NCBI GenBank assembly: GCA_041401985.1
Contig: JAWKTE010000013.1
Coordinates: forward strand, 1 to 64,000
Origin: JACKHA01 sp041401985
Lineage (GTDB): Bacteria > Planctomycetota > Phycisphaerae > Phycisphaerales > UBA1924
Length of the DNA: 64,000 nt
Direction: 5' to 3'
In this document: piece after piece, positions 51,759 through 61,200 of the stretch
Layout: each line of letters starts with the position of its first letter
Numbering within the stretch: the stretch's first letter is position 1
Program-made: the position numbers and the translations under genes
The notes under the pieces: generated by a model
What the model was told of the DNA's origin: nothing
What the model saw: the letters and a program-made list of their open reading frames with translations, nothing else
The model's database searches: none

Positions 51759-52771
51759 GCTTCCGGCAATCCCCGCGCCACCCACACCTCACCCGCCGTC
51801 CGCGCCACCACCCGCGGCTCCTGCTCCCCCGCCGCGGCCAGCAGGCGCTGCATCGGCTCATCCGGGTGCTCGTCGCTGAGTTCGAACGTCGAGTGGTGGA
51901 TCGGCATCAGCCACGTCCCGCCGCTGGCCAGGAACATATCCCACACCTGCTCGGGTGTCGCGTGCATGTGCTGCCACGGCTCGTACGCCCCGATCCCGAA
52001 GATCGCCAGGCTTGGCCTCAGCGACTCGAACGCCCGCGTCTCGGCCGTGTCGCCGGCGAACAGCACGCTCCGGCGCGGCGTGCGCATCACATACGCGTTG
52101 AACCCCCGGTGCCGGTCCCACGCCGTGCGCGCTCCCCAGTGCTCCGGCCGCAGCGCGGCGAACGTCACGCCCCTGTGCGAGAGTTCCTGGTCCCAGTCGA
52201 TCTCGATCACGTCGCCGAATCCCGACGGGATCAGCCGCCCCGTGTGCCGGGCCGTGATGACCGTCGTCCGCTTGCTCACCAGGCGCCGCAGCGTTGGGCG
52301 GTCCAGGTGGTCGAAGTGGGCGTGCGAGATCAGGATCACGTCGATCGGAGGCGGCATCCCCGACGGGGCGTGCATCAGGCGCGACACGCCCATCGTCCGC
52401 CCCGCGATCCGCGGCCCGATCCGGGGCGAGAACACCGGGTCGGTCAGCACCGTCAGGTCGCCCACGCGCACCAAAGCCGTGGCGTGCCCGAGCCACGACG
52501 CGGCCAGCGGCTCCTGCGGCAATCGCGGCCAGGCGAACCGCGGCGCGGTCGGCGAGACCTCGATGATCGCCGGCGCCGACTTGGACGCCTCCACGCCCAC
52601 CCCTCGTCCACGCCGCCAGCGTCGGCGCAGGCGCGACAACCGTCCGCGTCGCCGCTCGCCCCGCAGCGAACGCACCAGGTGCGTCGGATATCGGCGCAGC
52701 CCGGAGCGAGTGGCCGCCGCGGCCCGCTTCCAGAACCCACGCCTCCGAGGTTTGCGACGCCCGAACGCCAT
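51743..52771 (-). CDS. metallo-beta-lactamase-fold hydrolase, NAPE-PLD/UlaG-like
   Basis: A 342-residue protein. After an Arg-rich ~57-residue N-terminal stretch (possible membrane-surface or nucleic-acid binding, no clear twin-arginine signal) comes the MBL fold with [WLGHATALVRVGDLTVLTDPVFS], the metal motif HAHFDH, GDT and HHSTFEL. The DPVFS and HAHFDHLD pattern resembles NAPE-specific phospholipase D and UlaG-like hydrolases, which act on lipids or sugar phosphates. It is the last gene of the minus-strand polysaccharide region. The substrate is not predictable. Confidence 0.8.
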   Translation of the reverse strand: MAFGRRKPRRRGFWKRAAAATRSGLRRYPTHLVRSLRGERRRGRLSRLRRRWRRGRGVGVEASKSAPAIIEVSPTAPRFAWPRLPQEPLAASWLGHATALVRVGDLTVLTDPVFSPRIGPRIAGRTMGVSRLMHAPSGMPPPIDVILISHAHFDHLDRPTLRRLVSKRTTVITARHTGRLIPSGFGDVIEIDWDQELSHRGVTFAALRPEHWGARTAWDRHRGFNAYVMRTPRRSVLFAGDTAETRAFESLRPSLAIFGIGAYEPWQHMHATPEQVWDMFLASGGTWLMPIHHSTFELSDEHPDEPMQRLLAAAGEQEPRVVARTAGEVWVARGLPEAEPRS

Positions 52772-52817
52772 CACCACAATGGTACACGCGAGCGAATCGA
52801 CCACCCCGCCCGGGGCG

Positions 52818-54491
52818 TCACTCGCCCGCGGGGCGAGGCTCGGTCGGCACGGGCCCGTCGGCTCGCGCGTCCGCATCAGCCCCCGCCTCGGCGTCGACGA
52901 CGGCTTTCCCGGGCGACGGGCGATCCGCCCCGTTCCTGGCCGCCCCGGGCGCGCGACGCGCCGGCTTTCCCGATCCGCCCCGCGTCGCTTTGGCGCGCGA
53001 CTGCCTGGTCGCGGGCGTGCTCCGCCCGCGTTTGGCGGCCTCGCTCGCCGCCCGCTCGGCCCGGCGCTGGTCGATCTCCAGCACGTGCGCATCGGTCACG
53101 GTCTTGCGTGCGATCTTGATCGCCGTCACCGTGATGTACGCCGCGAAGATCAGCGCCAGCGAGTACGTCACGCGGGCTCGCCCGCTGGCCATCCAGATGC
53201 CCAGGCCCGCGAACGTCGCCCCGATCCCGTACAGCGTGAACACCGCACCCTTCACGCCCAAGGCCCGTTTGAGCATGTGGTGCAGGTGGTTCGAGTCCGG
53301 GTCGGAGATCGACAGCCCCGCCAGTTTTCGGCGCACGATCGCCAGCACCGTGTCGATGATCGGGATCGCGTAGATGATCAGCCCCGCCAGCACCAGGTCG
53401 GTCCGACCGGTATCGCCGAGGGTCAGCACCACCACGATCGTGCAGAACCCCAGCATCAGCGAGCCCGCGTCCCCCAGAAAGATACTCGCCGGGTTGAAGT
53501 TGTACGGCAGGAACCCCAGGCACGCCCCGAGCACCGCCATGCACAGCACGATCCGCTGGGCGTCGCGTGGGCCGTCGTCCGCGAGCGCCAGCCCCAGCGC
53601 CACGATCAGCAGCCCCACGTTGGCGATCGCCGTCACGCCCGAGAGCAGCCCGTCCAGCCCGTCGATCAGGTTGCTCGCGTTGCACGCCCCGAGCACGAAC
53701 ACCGCGATCACCGCCGTGCCCGACCAGTAGATCAGGTCCAGCTCGATCGACGCCCCCACCATCGGGATGTCCATCCCCAGCGGGATCGTCCACGTCAGGT
53801 CCTGGTTGCCCAGCAGCACGCCGATCGTCGGGCGCAGCACGCCCTCGGCCACCTTCACGCCCACGTCCTGATACGCCAGCGCCGCCGCCGCGATCAGTTG
53901 CCCCGCGACCTTGATCCGCGGACTGATCCCCGTCACGTCGTCGAGCAGCCCGACGAGCATGATGATGAAGATCCCCAGCAGGATCGACAGCGGCACCATC
54001 GCGTGGCGCAGCCCGCCGGCCAGGTGCTCGGTTTCGTGGAAATCGATCAGGCCCGGGAACGCGATCGCGAGATACGACAGCGCGATCCCCGCGAAGATCC
54101 CCAGGAACACCGCCACCCCGCCCAGATAGGGCACCGGGGCCCGGTGGATCTTGCGGTTGTCCGCCGGGCGATCCAGCACGCCGTTCATCACCGCCATCCG
54201 GCGCATCACCGGCGTCATCAGCAGCGTCACGACGAACGCCGCGATCATCACGCCCATGTACCCGTGGAACATCTCCAGACGCGAGCCGACCTCGCCCAGC
54301 GCGTCGCCCATCGTCGGCGTGCCCGGCGGCTCGAGCCCCGCGAGGTCCGCCAGTTCAACACGCCGTTCCTGCAGGCGGGCGATCTCCTGGCCGAGTTCCT
54401 CGATGCGGCGGGTCGCCTGGTCCGTGAACGCCTCGCCCAGCCCCGCGCCCGATCCCGGCGAGAGGCTCGAAACCGACCCGGGTTGGCCCAT
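52818..54491 (-). CDS. WecA/TagO-type undecaprenyl-phosphate sugar-1-phosphate transferase
   Basis: A 557-residue glycosyltransferase family 4 protein with about 11 membrane segments. Hallmarks are present: GLLDDVTGISPRIKVAGQL, NLIDGLDGL, FLGDAGSLMLGF and DSNHLHHML. It starts polymer synthesis by moving a sugar phosphate to the lipid carrier. The N-terminal ~75 residues include a short coiled coil (RIEELGQEIARLQERRVEL), and the C-terminal ~85 residues are a disordered basic/Pro-rich tail; both are beyond the family core. The ATG at 54491 lies eight bases after the epimerase stop, so the two genes are co-transcribed. Confidence 0.9.
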   Translation of the reverse strand: MGQPGSVSSLSPGSGAGLGEAFTDQATRRIEELGQEIARLQERRVELADLAGLEPPGTPTMGDALGEVGSRLEMFHGYMGVMIAAFVVTLLMTPVMRRMAVMNGVLDRPADNRKIHRAPVPYLGGVAVFLGIFAGIALSYLAIAFPGLIDFHETEHLAGGLRHAMVPLSILLGIFIIMLVGLLDDVTGISPRIKVAGQLIAAAALAYQDVGVKVAEGVLRPTIGVLLGNQDLTWTIPLGMDIPMVGASIELDLIYWSGTAVIAVFVLGACNASNLIDGLDGLLSGVTAIANVGLLIVALGLALADDGPRDAQRIVLCMAVLGACLGFLPYNFNPASIFLGDAGSLMLGFCTIVVVLTLGDTGRTDLVLAGLIIYAIPIIDTVLAIVRRKLAGLSISDPDSNHLHHMLKRALGVKGAVFTLYGIGATFAGLGIWMASGRARVTYSLALIFAAYITVTAIKIARKTVTDAHVLEIDQRRAERAASEAAKRGRSTPATRQSRAKATRGGSGKPARRAPGAARNGADRPSPGKAVVDAEAGADADARADGPVPTEPRPAGE

Positions 54492-54499
54492 CGCCCCGC

Positions 54500-55555
54500 T
54501 CAGCACGCTGCGGTCCCCTCCCCGCGGCGCGGGCCGCCGGGCACGGCGCCCTCGCCCCGCGACCGCACGTCCTCCGCCACGTCGAGGATTATCCGCTCCA
54601 GATCGATGCTCGGCGTGAAGCCCACGGCCCCGTTGATCCGGGAGATGTCCGGGCGACGCTCGCGCAGGTCCTCGAACCCGTCCGCGTACGCCTCGTCGTA
54701 GGCCTTGCTCCGGATCGCGCTCTTGGACCCCAGCAGGCCCACGACGAGCTCCGCCAGTTCCCGGATCGTCACCGACCGGTCGCTCCCGATGTTGAACACC
54801 CGCCCCGTGCACCCCGGCGTCTCAAGCAATCGCGGCAGCACCGACACCACGTCCGCCACGTGGCAGAAGCAGCGCGACTGGCGACCGTCGCCGTACACCT
54901 CGAGGTCTCGCCCGGCGAGCGCGGCCTCTACAAACCGCGGCACGACCATGCCGTACGTCCCGACCTGCCTCGGCCCGACCGTGTTGAAGAACCGGGCGAT
55001 CACGCCGGGGAACGCGTGCTGGCGGTGGTACGCCAGGACCAGGTGCTCATCGATCGCCTTGCTGTAGGCGTACGACCAGCGAGCCTTGGACGTCGGGCCG
55101 TAGACGACATCGTCCTCCTCGTGGAACGGCGACTTGGCGCCCTTGCCATACACCTCGCTCGTCGAAGCCACGAGTGTCGGGATGCCGCCGGGGCAATCGG
55201 GGCGGGCCCGCTCGCGTGCGAACCGCAGCACCGCCGAGGTCAGTTCGACGTTCGTCTCGATGGTGCGGATGGGGTCGCGGACGACCAGTTCCACGCCGAC
55301 CGCCGCCGCCAGGTGGTAGATCGCGTCGAACCGCTCGCCCGCGCCCAGCGCGCCCAGGGCCGCCCCCAGGTCCGCCTCGATGAATCGCAGTCGGTCGTGG
55401 CGCGTCGGCAGGTTCTCGCGCCGCCCGGTCGAGAGGTTGTCGATCACCGTGACCGTGTCGCCGCGCGACAGCAGCAGGTCGCACAGGTGCGACCCGATGA
55501 ACCCGGCCCCGCCGCTGATCAGGATGTGGCGGGTCTCACCCGGCGGCGTGGGCAC
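54500..55555 (-). CDS. NAD-dependent sugar epimerase/dehydratase
   Basis: A 351-residue extended short-chain dehydrogenase. The NAD site GGAGFIGSH is at the N-terminus, the Ser/Thr of the active site in VASTSEVYG and the catalytic Tyr-Lys pair in YAYSK. The C-terminal part resembles dTDP-glucose or UDP-glucuronate type enzymes (RCFCHVADVV), so it makes an activated sugar for the polysaccharide. It uses a GTG at 55555 with AAGGAG upstream. The end has a low-complexity Gly-rich tail. Substrate not assigned. Confidence 0.88.
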   Translation of the reverse strand: MPTPPGETRHILISGGAGFIGSHLCDLLLSRGDTVTVIDNLSTGRRENLPTRHDRLRFIEADLGAALGALGAGERFDAIYHLAAAVGVELVVRDPIRTIETNVELTSAVLRFARERARPDCPGGIPTLVASTSEVYGKGAKSPFHEEDDVVYGPTSKARWSYAYSKAIDEHLVLAYHRQHAFPGVIARFFNTVGPRQVGTYGMVVPRFVEAALAGRDLEVYGDGRQSRCFCHVADVVSVLPRLLETPGCTGRVFNIGSDRSVTIRELAELVVGLLGSKSAIRSKAYDEAYADGFEDLRERRPDISRINGAVGFTPSIDLERIILDVAEDVRSRGEGAVPGGPRRGEGTAAC

Positions 55556-55573
55556 GTGTCTCCTTCTCGCCCT

Positions 55574-55622
55574 CCTCCCCCGCGTGCGGGGGAGGTGGCC
55601 CGGGAGGCTCGGCGACCGGGCC
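55574..55622. repeat. two-hairpin REP-like element
   Basis: CCTCCCCCGC (55574-55583) - GT - GCGGGGGAGG (55586-55595), then GGCCCGG (55597-55603) and CCGGGCC (55616-55622): two adjacent stem-loops, 10 and 7 bp. It lies between the epimerase gene and the Wzc-like gene. Double hairpins of this kind are typical of BIME/REP elements in high-GC genomes. Confidence 0.75.
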
Positions 55623-55718
55623 GGAGGGGGTGCGCAGCGATCCAGTCAATCAACGCCCCCGATCTCGATCCACCCGGCGCCCCGCACCCCCAGAATCACG
55701 CACCGCCGCGCGGGCGTC

Positions 55719-57983
55719 TCACGACTTGGCGGCCTGGTACCCGTGCGTCTCCTTGATGTTCTTGCGGATGTACCCGCCCGCGGCCGAGCGCACCGCGTTG
55801 ACCAGCACGCCCAGGAACTCGCTGCGGGCCTCGGTCAGTTCGTTGCGCAGCCGCGCGACCAGGCCCCGCTTCTCGCCCATGGCCCGCACGACCAGGATGC
55901 TCGCGTCGGTCTGGCCCGCCAGCGCGACCGCGTCACCCGCGACCATCGCCGGGGCCACGTCCAGCAGGATCGCGTCGTACTTCTCGCGGGCCTCGGCCAG
56001 CAGGCGCGTCATCGCAGGCGTCGCCAGACGCTCGTACACGCGATCCTCGGCCCCGCCCACCGACAGCACGCTCAGGTTCGGCGTCGAGGTCTGGTGCACC
56101 ACCTCGTCAAGGCTTGCCTTGCCCGCGAGCACCTCGGCCAGGCCGGGCCCCTCGGGCACGCCGAACACCTTGTGCATCGCCGGGCGGCGCAGGTTCGCGT
56201 CGATGACCAGCGTCCGCTTCTCGAGCGCCGCCATCGCGTAGCCCATGTTCGAGACGATCGACGTCGCGCCAGAACCCGGCATCCCGCCGGCGAACAGCAC
56301 CGCCTTGGCCCCGGTCTGCTCCATCCGCTTGACCAACGGCGAGCGGATCTGGCGGAAGTACTCCGCGATCACGCCCTTGGCGTTGTCGCGGAACGCCGTC
56401 TCAACCTTCTTCGGCGACGTCGGGTCCTCGCCGGCGTGCGGCACGATCCCCAGCACCCGCGTCCGCGGGATCAGCCCGATGTCCTGCGGGCTCTTGACCC
56501 GCTGGTCCAGCACCTCGCGCAGGAAGATCACGCCGCCAACAAGACCCACCACCAGCACGACGCCGGCGGGGACCATCAGGCGCAGTTTCGGGAACGAGGG
56601 CTCGTCGGGCTTGCGCTCGCGCTGCACCACCCGCACGCGCCCCACGCCCGCCTCTGGGTTCGTCGTCGCCTGGCGGATGAACGCCTCGAGATTCTCCAGG
56701 TCCGTCTGCGTCTCGTTGCGCGACTCGATCAGGCGGCTGATCTGGATCTCCATGTCGTTGATCTTGCGCGACGAGGTCAGCAGGTCCTGCAGGCGACGCG
56801 CCAGGTCGTCGCGCTGGGCCTCGAGGCTGTCCACCGCGCCCGTCAGCGACGCGATGCCCGTCTGGACCTGGTCCAGCTGCGCGTTGAACGTCGTCAGCAG
56901 TTCGCGCTCCCGCACGTCCGTCAGGTTCTGCTCCGCGGCCCGGAGGCGGTCGCGCAGGTTCCGCATCTCCGGGTGGCTCTCGCCGACCCGGCGCTCCTGC
57001 AGCACGCGGATCTCGGTCTGGATCGCGTCGATGAACTGGCGGGCCTGGGCCACGATCGGGTTGGCCTCGACGATCGCCCGCACCGTGTCGGGGTAGTTGA
57101 TCCCGCCGGGGGCCTCCTTGGCCGCCTGCAGCTGGGCCTGGTTGACCCGCAGGATCTCGAGTTGCTGGCGGGCCTCCTGCAACTGGGCGCTGACGATCTG
57201 CTGCGTCTGGGCCGCCTCGTTGTAGCGCCCGTCGATCGACTGCAGGGCCTCGGTCACGGTGCCGGCCTCGCCGACGCCCGAGATGGCCGCGTCGCGATCC
57301 CGCTGCAGGCCCGCGATCCGGTCGTTCTGACCCTGCAACTGCGCGTCGAGCTGCCGCTTGTTCTCCGACAGCACGCCCTGCTCGTCGGCCTGACGCATCG
57401 CCAGGTACTCGCGCCGCATCAGTTCGGCCAGCGCCGTCGCGTCGGTCGGGTCCGTGTACGAGGCCGACAACTGCACCAGCCACGTGTTGGCCACCGGGCC
57501 GGCCGAGACGATCTTCTCGAGTTCGACCACCGCGTCCTGGACCTGGAACTGCCCGTTCTCCTCGAACTGCCGACGCCAGTTCGGCGCCAGCGTCGGGGCC
57601 CGGTTCAGGCGGTCGCACACACGCTGGAGCACACGGTCGGAGGTCATCGTCGCCGCCTCCGTCTGCATCGTGCGCTTCAGTTCCTCCTCGTTGAAGTCGC
57701 GCGACTCGGGCAACTGCCCGAAACGGTCTCGCGGCGGCTCGATCTGGAACAGCACCGTCGGCGTGAAGATCGGGTACACACGCAGCAACGCCAGGTGCGA
57801 CGCCACGCCGAGCGCGGCCCCCGCGATCACCGACGCGCCGAGCAGCCACTTGTACTTCTTGAGCAGACGGATCGGGTCGATCGTCGCCGACCCGACGCCC
57901 CCACCACCGCCGCCGGCGGACATGGGACGGGGCGCGGACATGCCCGAGGGGGACGGCGGTCGGACTGGGGCTGCGGTGGTCAT
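55719..57983 (-). CDS. Wzc-like chain-length regulator with degenerate BY-kinase domain
   Basis: A 754-residue polysaccharide co-polymerase. After a disordered start, a Wzz domain begins with the membrane segment near LLGASVIAGAALGVAS, followed by a long periplasmic coiled coil (about 130-430), a second membrane segment (MVPAGVVLVVGLVGGVIF) and a C-terminal ATPase domain. The P-loop reads GGMPGSGATS: the Walker Lys is Ala573 (codon 56265-56267). Walker A' is LVIDANLRRP with Asn597 instead of Asp, and Walker B ILLDVAP is partly kept. The C-terminus has no Tyr cluster. So it probably regulates chain length without kinase activity. The ATG at 57983 follows AAGGGAAG. Confidence 0.9.
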   Translation of the reverse strand: MTTAAPVRPPSPSGMSAPRPMSAGGGGGGVGSATIDPIRLLKKYKWLLGASVIAGAALGVASHLALLRVYPIFTPTVLFQIEPPRDRFGQLPESRDFNEEELKRTMQTEAATMTSDRVLQRVCDRLNRAPTLAPNWRRQFEENGQFQVQDAVVELEKIVSAGPVANTWLVQLSASYTDPTDATALAELMRREYLAMRQADEQGVLSENKRQLDAQLQGQNDRIAGLQRDRDAAISGVGEAGTVTEALQSIDGRYNEAAQTQQIVSAQLQEARQQLEILRVNQAQLQAAKEAPGGINYPDTVRAIVEANPIVAQARQFIDAIQTEIRVLQERRVGESHPEMRNLRDRLRAAEQNLTDVRERELLTTFNAQLDQVQTGIASLTGAVDSLEAQRDDLARRLQDLLTSSRKINDMEIQISRLIESRNETQTDLENLEAFIRQATTNPEAGVGRVRVVQRERKPDEPSFPKLRLMVPAGVVLVVGLVGGVIFLREVLDQRVKSPQDIGLIPRTRVLGIVPHAGEDPTSPKKVETAFRDNAKGVIAEYFRQIRSPLVKRMEQTGAKAVLFAGGMPGSGATSIVSNMGYAMAALEKRTLVIDANLRRPAMHKVFGVPEGPGLAEVLAGKASLDEVVHQTSTPNLSVLSVGGAEDRVYERLATPAMTRLLAEAREKYDAILLDVAPAMVAGDAVALAGQTDASILVVRAMGEKRGLVARLRNELTEARSEFLGVLVNAVRSAAGGYIRKNIKETHGYQAAKS

Positions 57984-58215
57984 CGCCCTGGCTTCCCTTC
58001 TGCACGCCCGGACAACCGGGCCGTCGAACCTACGGGCATTACCGGACCTGGCCGGCGCCGCCCAAACCGATCGGGCACGACACCCGACGGCCCACGCCGC
58101 CGAGCGCCCGACGCCCGCCTCTCTCCCGGCCTCCGCCGACGGCGGGCTCCCGCCCGCCCGGACCCGGGGCGTGCGGCCCCGGATCCCGTCCCGTTCCATC
58201 TATTTTCGGTCGCGC

Positions 58216-61200
58216 TCAGGACGGGAGTGAGTTGATTCTCTCCTCCAGCCCGTCGGCGACCGTCTTGATGTCCTCCCCGATCCAGGGGCTCTCGTCGATG
58301 ACACGCCGCAGGTAGTTCAGGAAACGCTCCGCCGCCACACGGTTCCCGAGGTGGATCTCCACCTCGATGATGTGCACGACGATCGTCGACTGCTCGCCCG
58401 CGTCGCGGGACAGGCGGGCGGCCCTGAGCAGGTACGCCTGGGCCTGTTCCACGTCCCCCGTCCTGAAGTACGCCCAACCGACCGTGTCGTTCACCGAAGC
58501 CGAGCGCGGAACGCCCTGAACCGCACGGAGCGCGTGTTCCAGGCCCTCCTCGGGGCGTCCGAGATGCTCGACCAGCGTGTACGCGAGGTTATTGCTCACC
58601 TCGAAGTCGTTGGGGAACAGCTGCAGCGCCAGTTCCCAGATCTGGGCCGCCTGCTCGTAGTCGCCCAGTTCGTACAGCGTCGTGCCGATCGTCCGCAGCG
58701 CGTTCAGGCGGACCGCCTCCGGCTGCCCGTTGTTGGCCAGGTTGTTGAGCTGCTCGACCGCCAGCGACACCGTCTGGGGATCGTCGGCCAGCACCATGTT
58801 GATGAACAGCACAGGCCAGTCGCGCAGCACGGTCGATTGCTTGGCGGCGGCCAGACGCCGCAGGTACGCCAGGAACACATCGCGCGTGCCGAACGCCCGC
58901 TGCATCGTTCGGTACCACACGAGCAGGCGGTTGGGGTCCTGGCTGACCAGGTCGAACGCCCGCGTCGCGTCGGACTCGGCCTGCGACAGGCGGTTCCGCC
59001 GCGCCGAGATCGTCACGTTGGCCGCCAGCAGGCCGGGGTGCTCGAGCACGACCTGCCCCAGCCCGCTCATCACCTCTTCCGCGACGCGGATCTGCGGCGG
59101 GTTCTGGCTGAGCAGCGAGTCCAGGTACCGCTGGGCGACCGAGGGCTCCGCCTGCAGTTCGAACGCCATCTTGTAGAACCGGGCCGCGGTCGTCCACTCG
59201 CCGCGCCCGGCGAACACGCCCGCCACACGCTGGATGAACAGCCCATCGGTGGCGCGAGCGGCCACCGCCTCGTCGGCCGCGGTCGACGCCTCCTGGGCGC
59301 GGCCCAGGTTCAGCATCTCGACCAGCAACTGCGTGACAGCCTCGCCGTCGCCGCCCGCAGCCGTGGTGGCGGCCCGGAGGTCGGCAACCGCGTCGTTGAT
59401 CCGACCCAACCGCCGGTACACGCCCGATCGGTTCCGCAGCGCCTGCCAGAACCGCGGCTGCTTGCGGATCGCGGTGTCGTAGTCCGCCAGCGCGTCCTGC
59501 AGGCGTTCCGAGTCGGTCTGGAGCAGTTCGGCCCGCTGGAAATACACGACCGGGTCCTCGGGGAAGCGGCGCACCGCCTCGTCGAGCAGGTCCTCGGCCT
59601 GGGCCGTCTGCCCCTGCGCGCCCGCCAGTTCGGCCCGGAGCAGCACCGTGTTGCGATCCCCATCCAGGCCCGCCGCGCGCAGCGCGTTGAGTTGCATCTG
59701 CGCGTCGTCGAGGCGTTCGAGGCGGATCAGGTTCTCGAGCAGACGCTTGCGGTACAGGCCCTCGGGCGTGTCGGCGTCGCCATCGACAACCCGCGTGTAC
59801 GCCACGGCCGCGTCGGACATCCGCTGGGCCATGACGAACACGTCGCCGAGCATCCTGTCGATGTCCATGGTCTCGGGCGACTGGTAGACCCGCCCGCTCT
59901 CGAGCGCCGCCGCCGCCAGTTCGAACTGCTCACGCGAGACCATGAACTGCGACAGCGCGACGAACGGCCTCGGGCTCAGATCGGCCGGCGGGATCCGCCC
60001 GATGTAGTCGACGTACGCCTTCTGGGCCGAAGCCAGGTCGCCCCGGTCGGCGTGCCAGCGGGCGTCGAGCGCCACGACCTCCAGCCGGTCCTCGCGGGCC
60101 CGCATCTGGTCGATCAACGCCCGCGCATCGTTCCAGCGACCCACGTCCATGTAGATCCCGGCCAGGTGGTAGTTGTTCGTGTCGTTCTCGGGCTCGCGGG
60201 CCCGCCAGCCCTCGCGCCCGCGCAGCGCGACCTGCTTGTCGCCGGCCTGGGCCTCGAGAACCCACAGCGTGTTGAGGAACCCGGGATCGCCCCGCCCGAA
60301 CGGCTCGGCGCTGCGGGCCACCGCCAGCGCCTCGGAGAATCGCTCGAGCTGCGCCAGCAGCCCGATCAGTTCACGCGCCGACTGCAGTTCCTGCGGGCGG
60401 ATGCTCAGCGCACGCCGGTACACGCCGATGGCCTCGTCGTACCGCCCCAGCGCGACGTACTCGAGACCCAGCAGACGCAGGATCACCGTGTCGTTCGGCG
60501 TCGCCGCACGCAGACGCTCCAGCAGCGCGACGGCCTCGGCGTGGCGGCCCTCGAAGATCCGCTGGCGCACCACGAACGTGTCGCCCTGGCGCCCGTCCGC
60601 GTCGAGCGTGCGGGCCCGGTCCACCACGCGCTGCACGCCCGGGGCGTCGTTGGCCGCCACCGCCTCGACGAACTGCGCCTCGAGCACCTCGCGGTCGTCC
60701 GGGCGGATGGCCGCCGCATCGGCCAGGGCCCGGCGAGCCTCGGCGGGCATGTCGTTCTGCAGATAGACCACCCGCCGCGCCATGGCCTTCGTGAAATCGT
60801 CGGCCGGCCCGGTGCTGATCAGCTCGATCAGCGTCGGCACATACTCCCCGCGGCGCAGCGCCGAGGCGAACCGCGGGTACGCCTCCTCCTCCGGGTTCTC
60901 TCGCTGCAGGACCTCGACCACCGCCAGGGCCTTGGTGAGTTCCTGCCGGTCGATGTACACGCGGATCAACTGCCCGCCCAGGGCCGCGTTGTTGTTGTTG
61001 GCCTCGAACGCCGCCTGGAGGTTGGCCACCGCCAGGTCCGGATCGCCCATCGCTTCGCCCTCGCCCCGGGCGGTGCGGTTGTACGCGTCGAGCGCATTGA
61101 GGACCGGGTCGTCGCTCTCGCCGAGCACCGCCGCCGCGAACGTCCTGGCCTCCTCGTCGTCGGGCCGGAGTTCGAGCAGACGCCTCACCAGCGCCTCGGC

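Noticed and set aside
57984..58199. 72-residue N-terminal extension of the Wzc-like protein
   Set aside because: Arg/Ala/Gly-rich translation of the spacer with no family similarity; the ATG at 57983 has a ribosome site.
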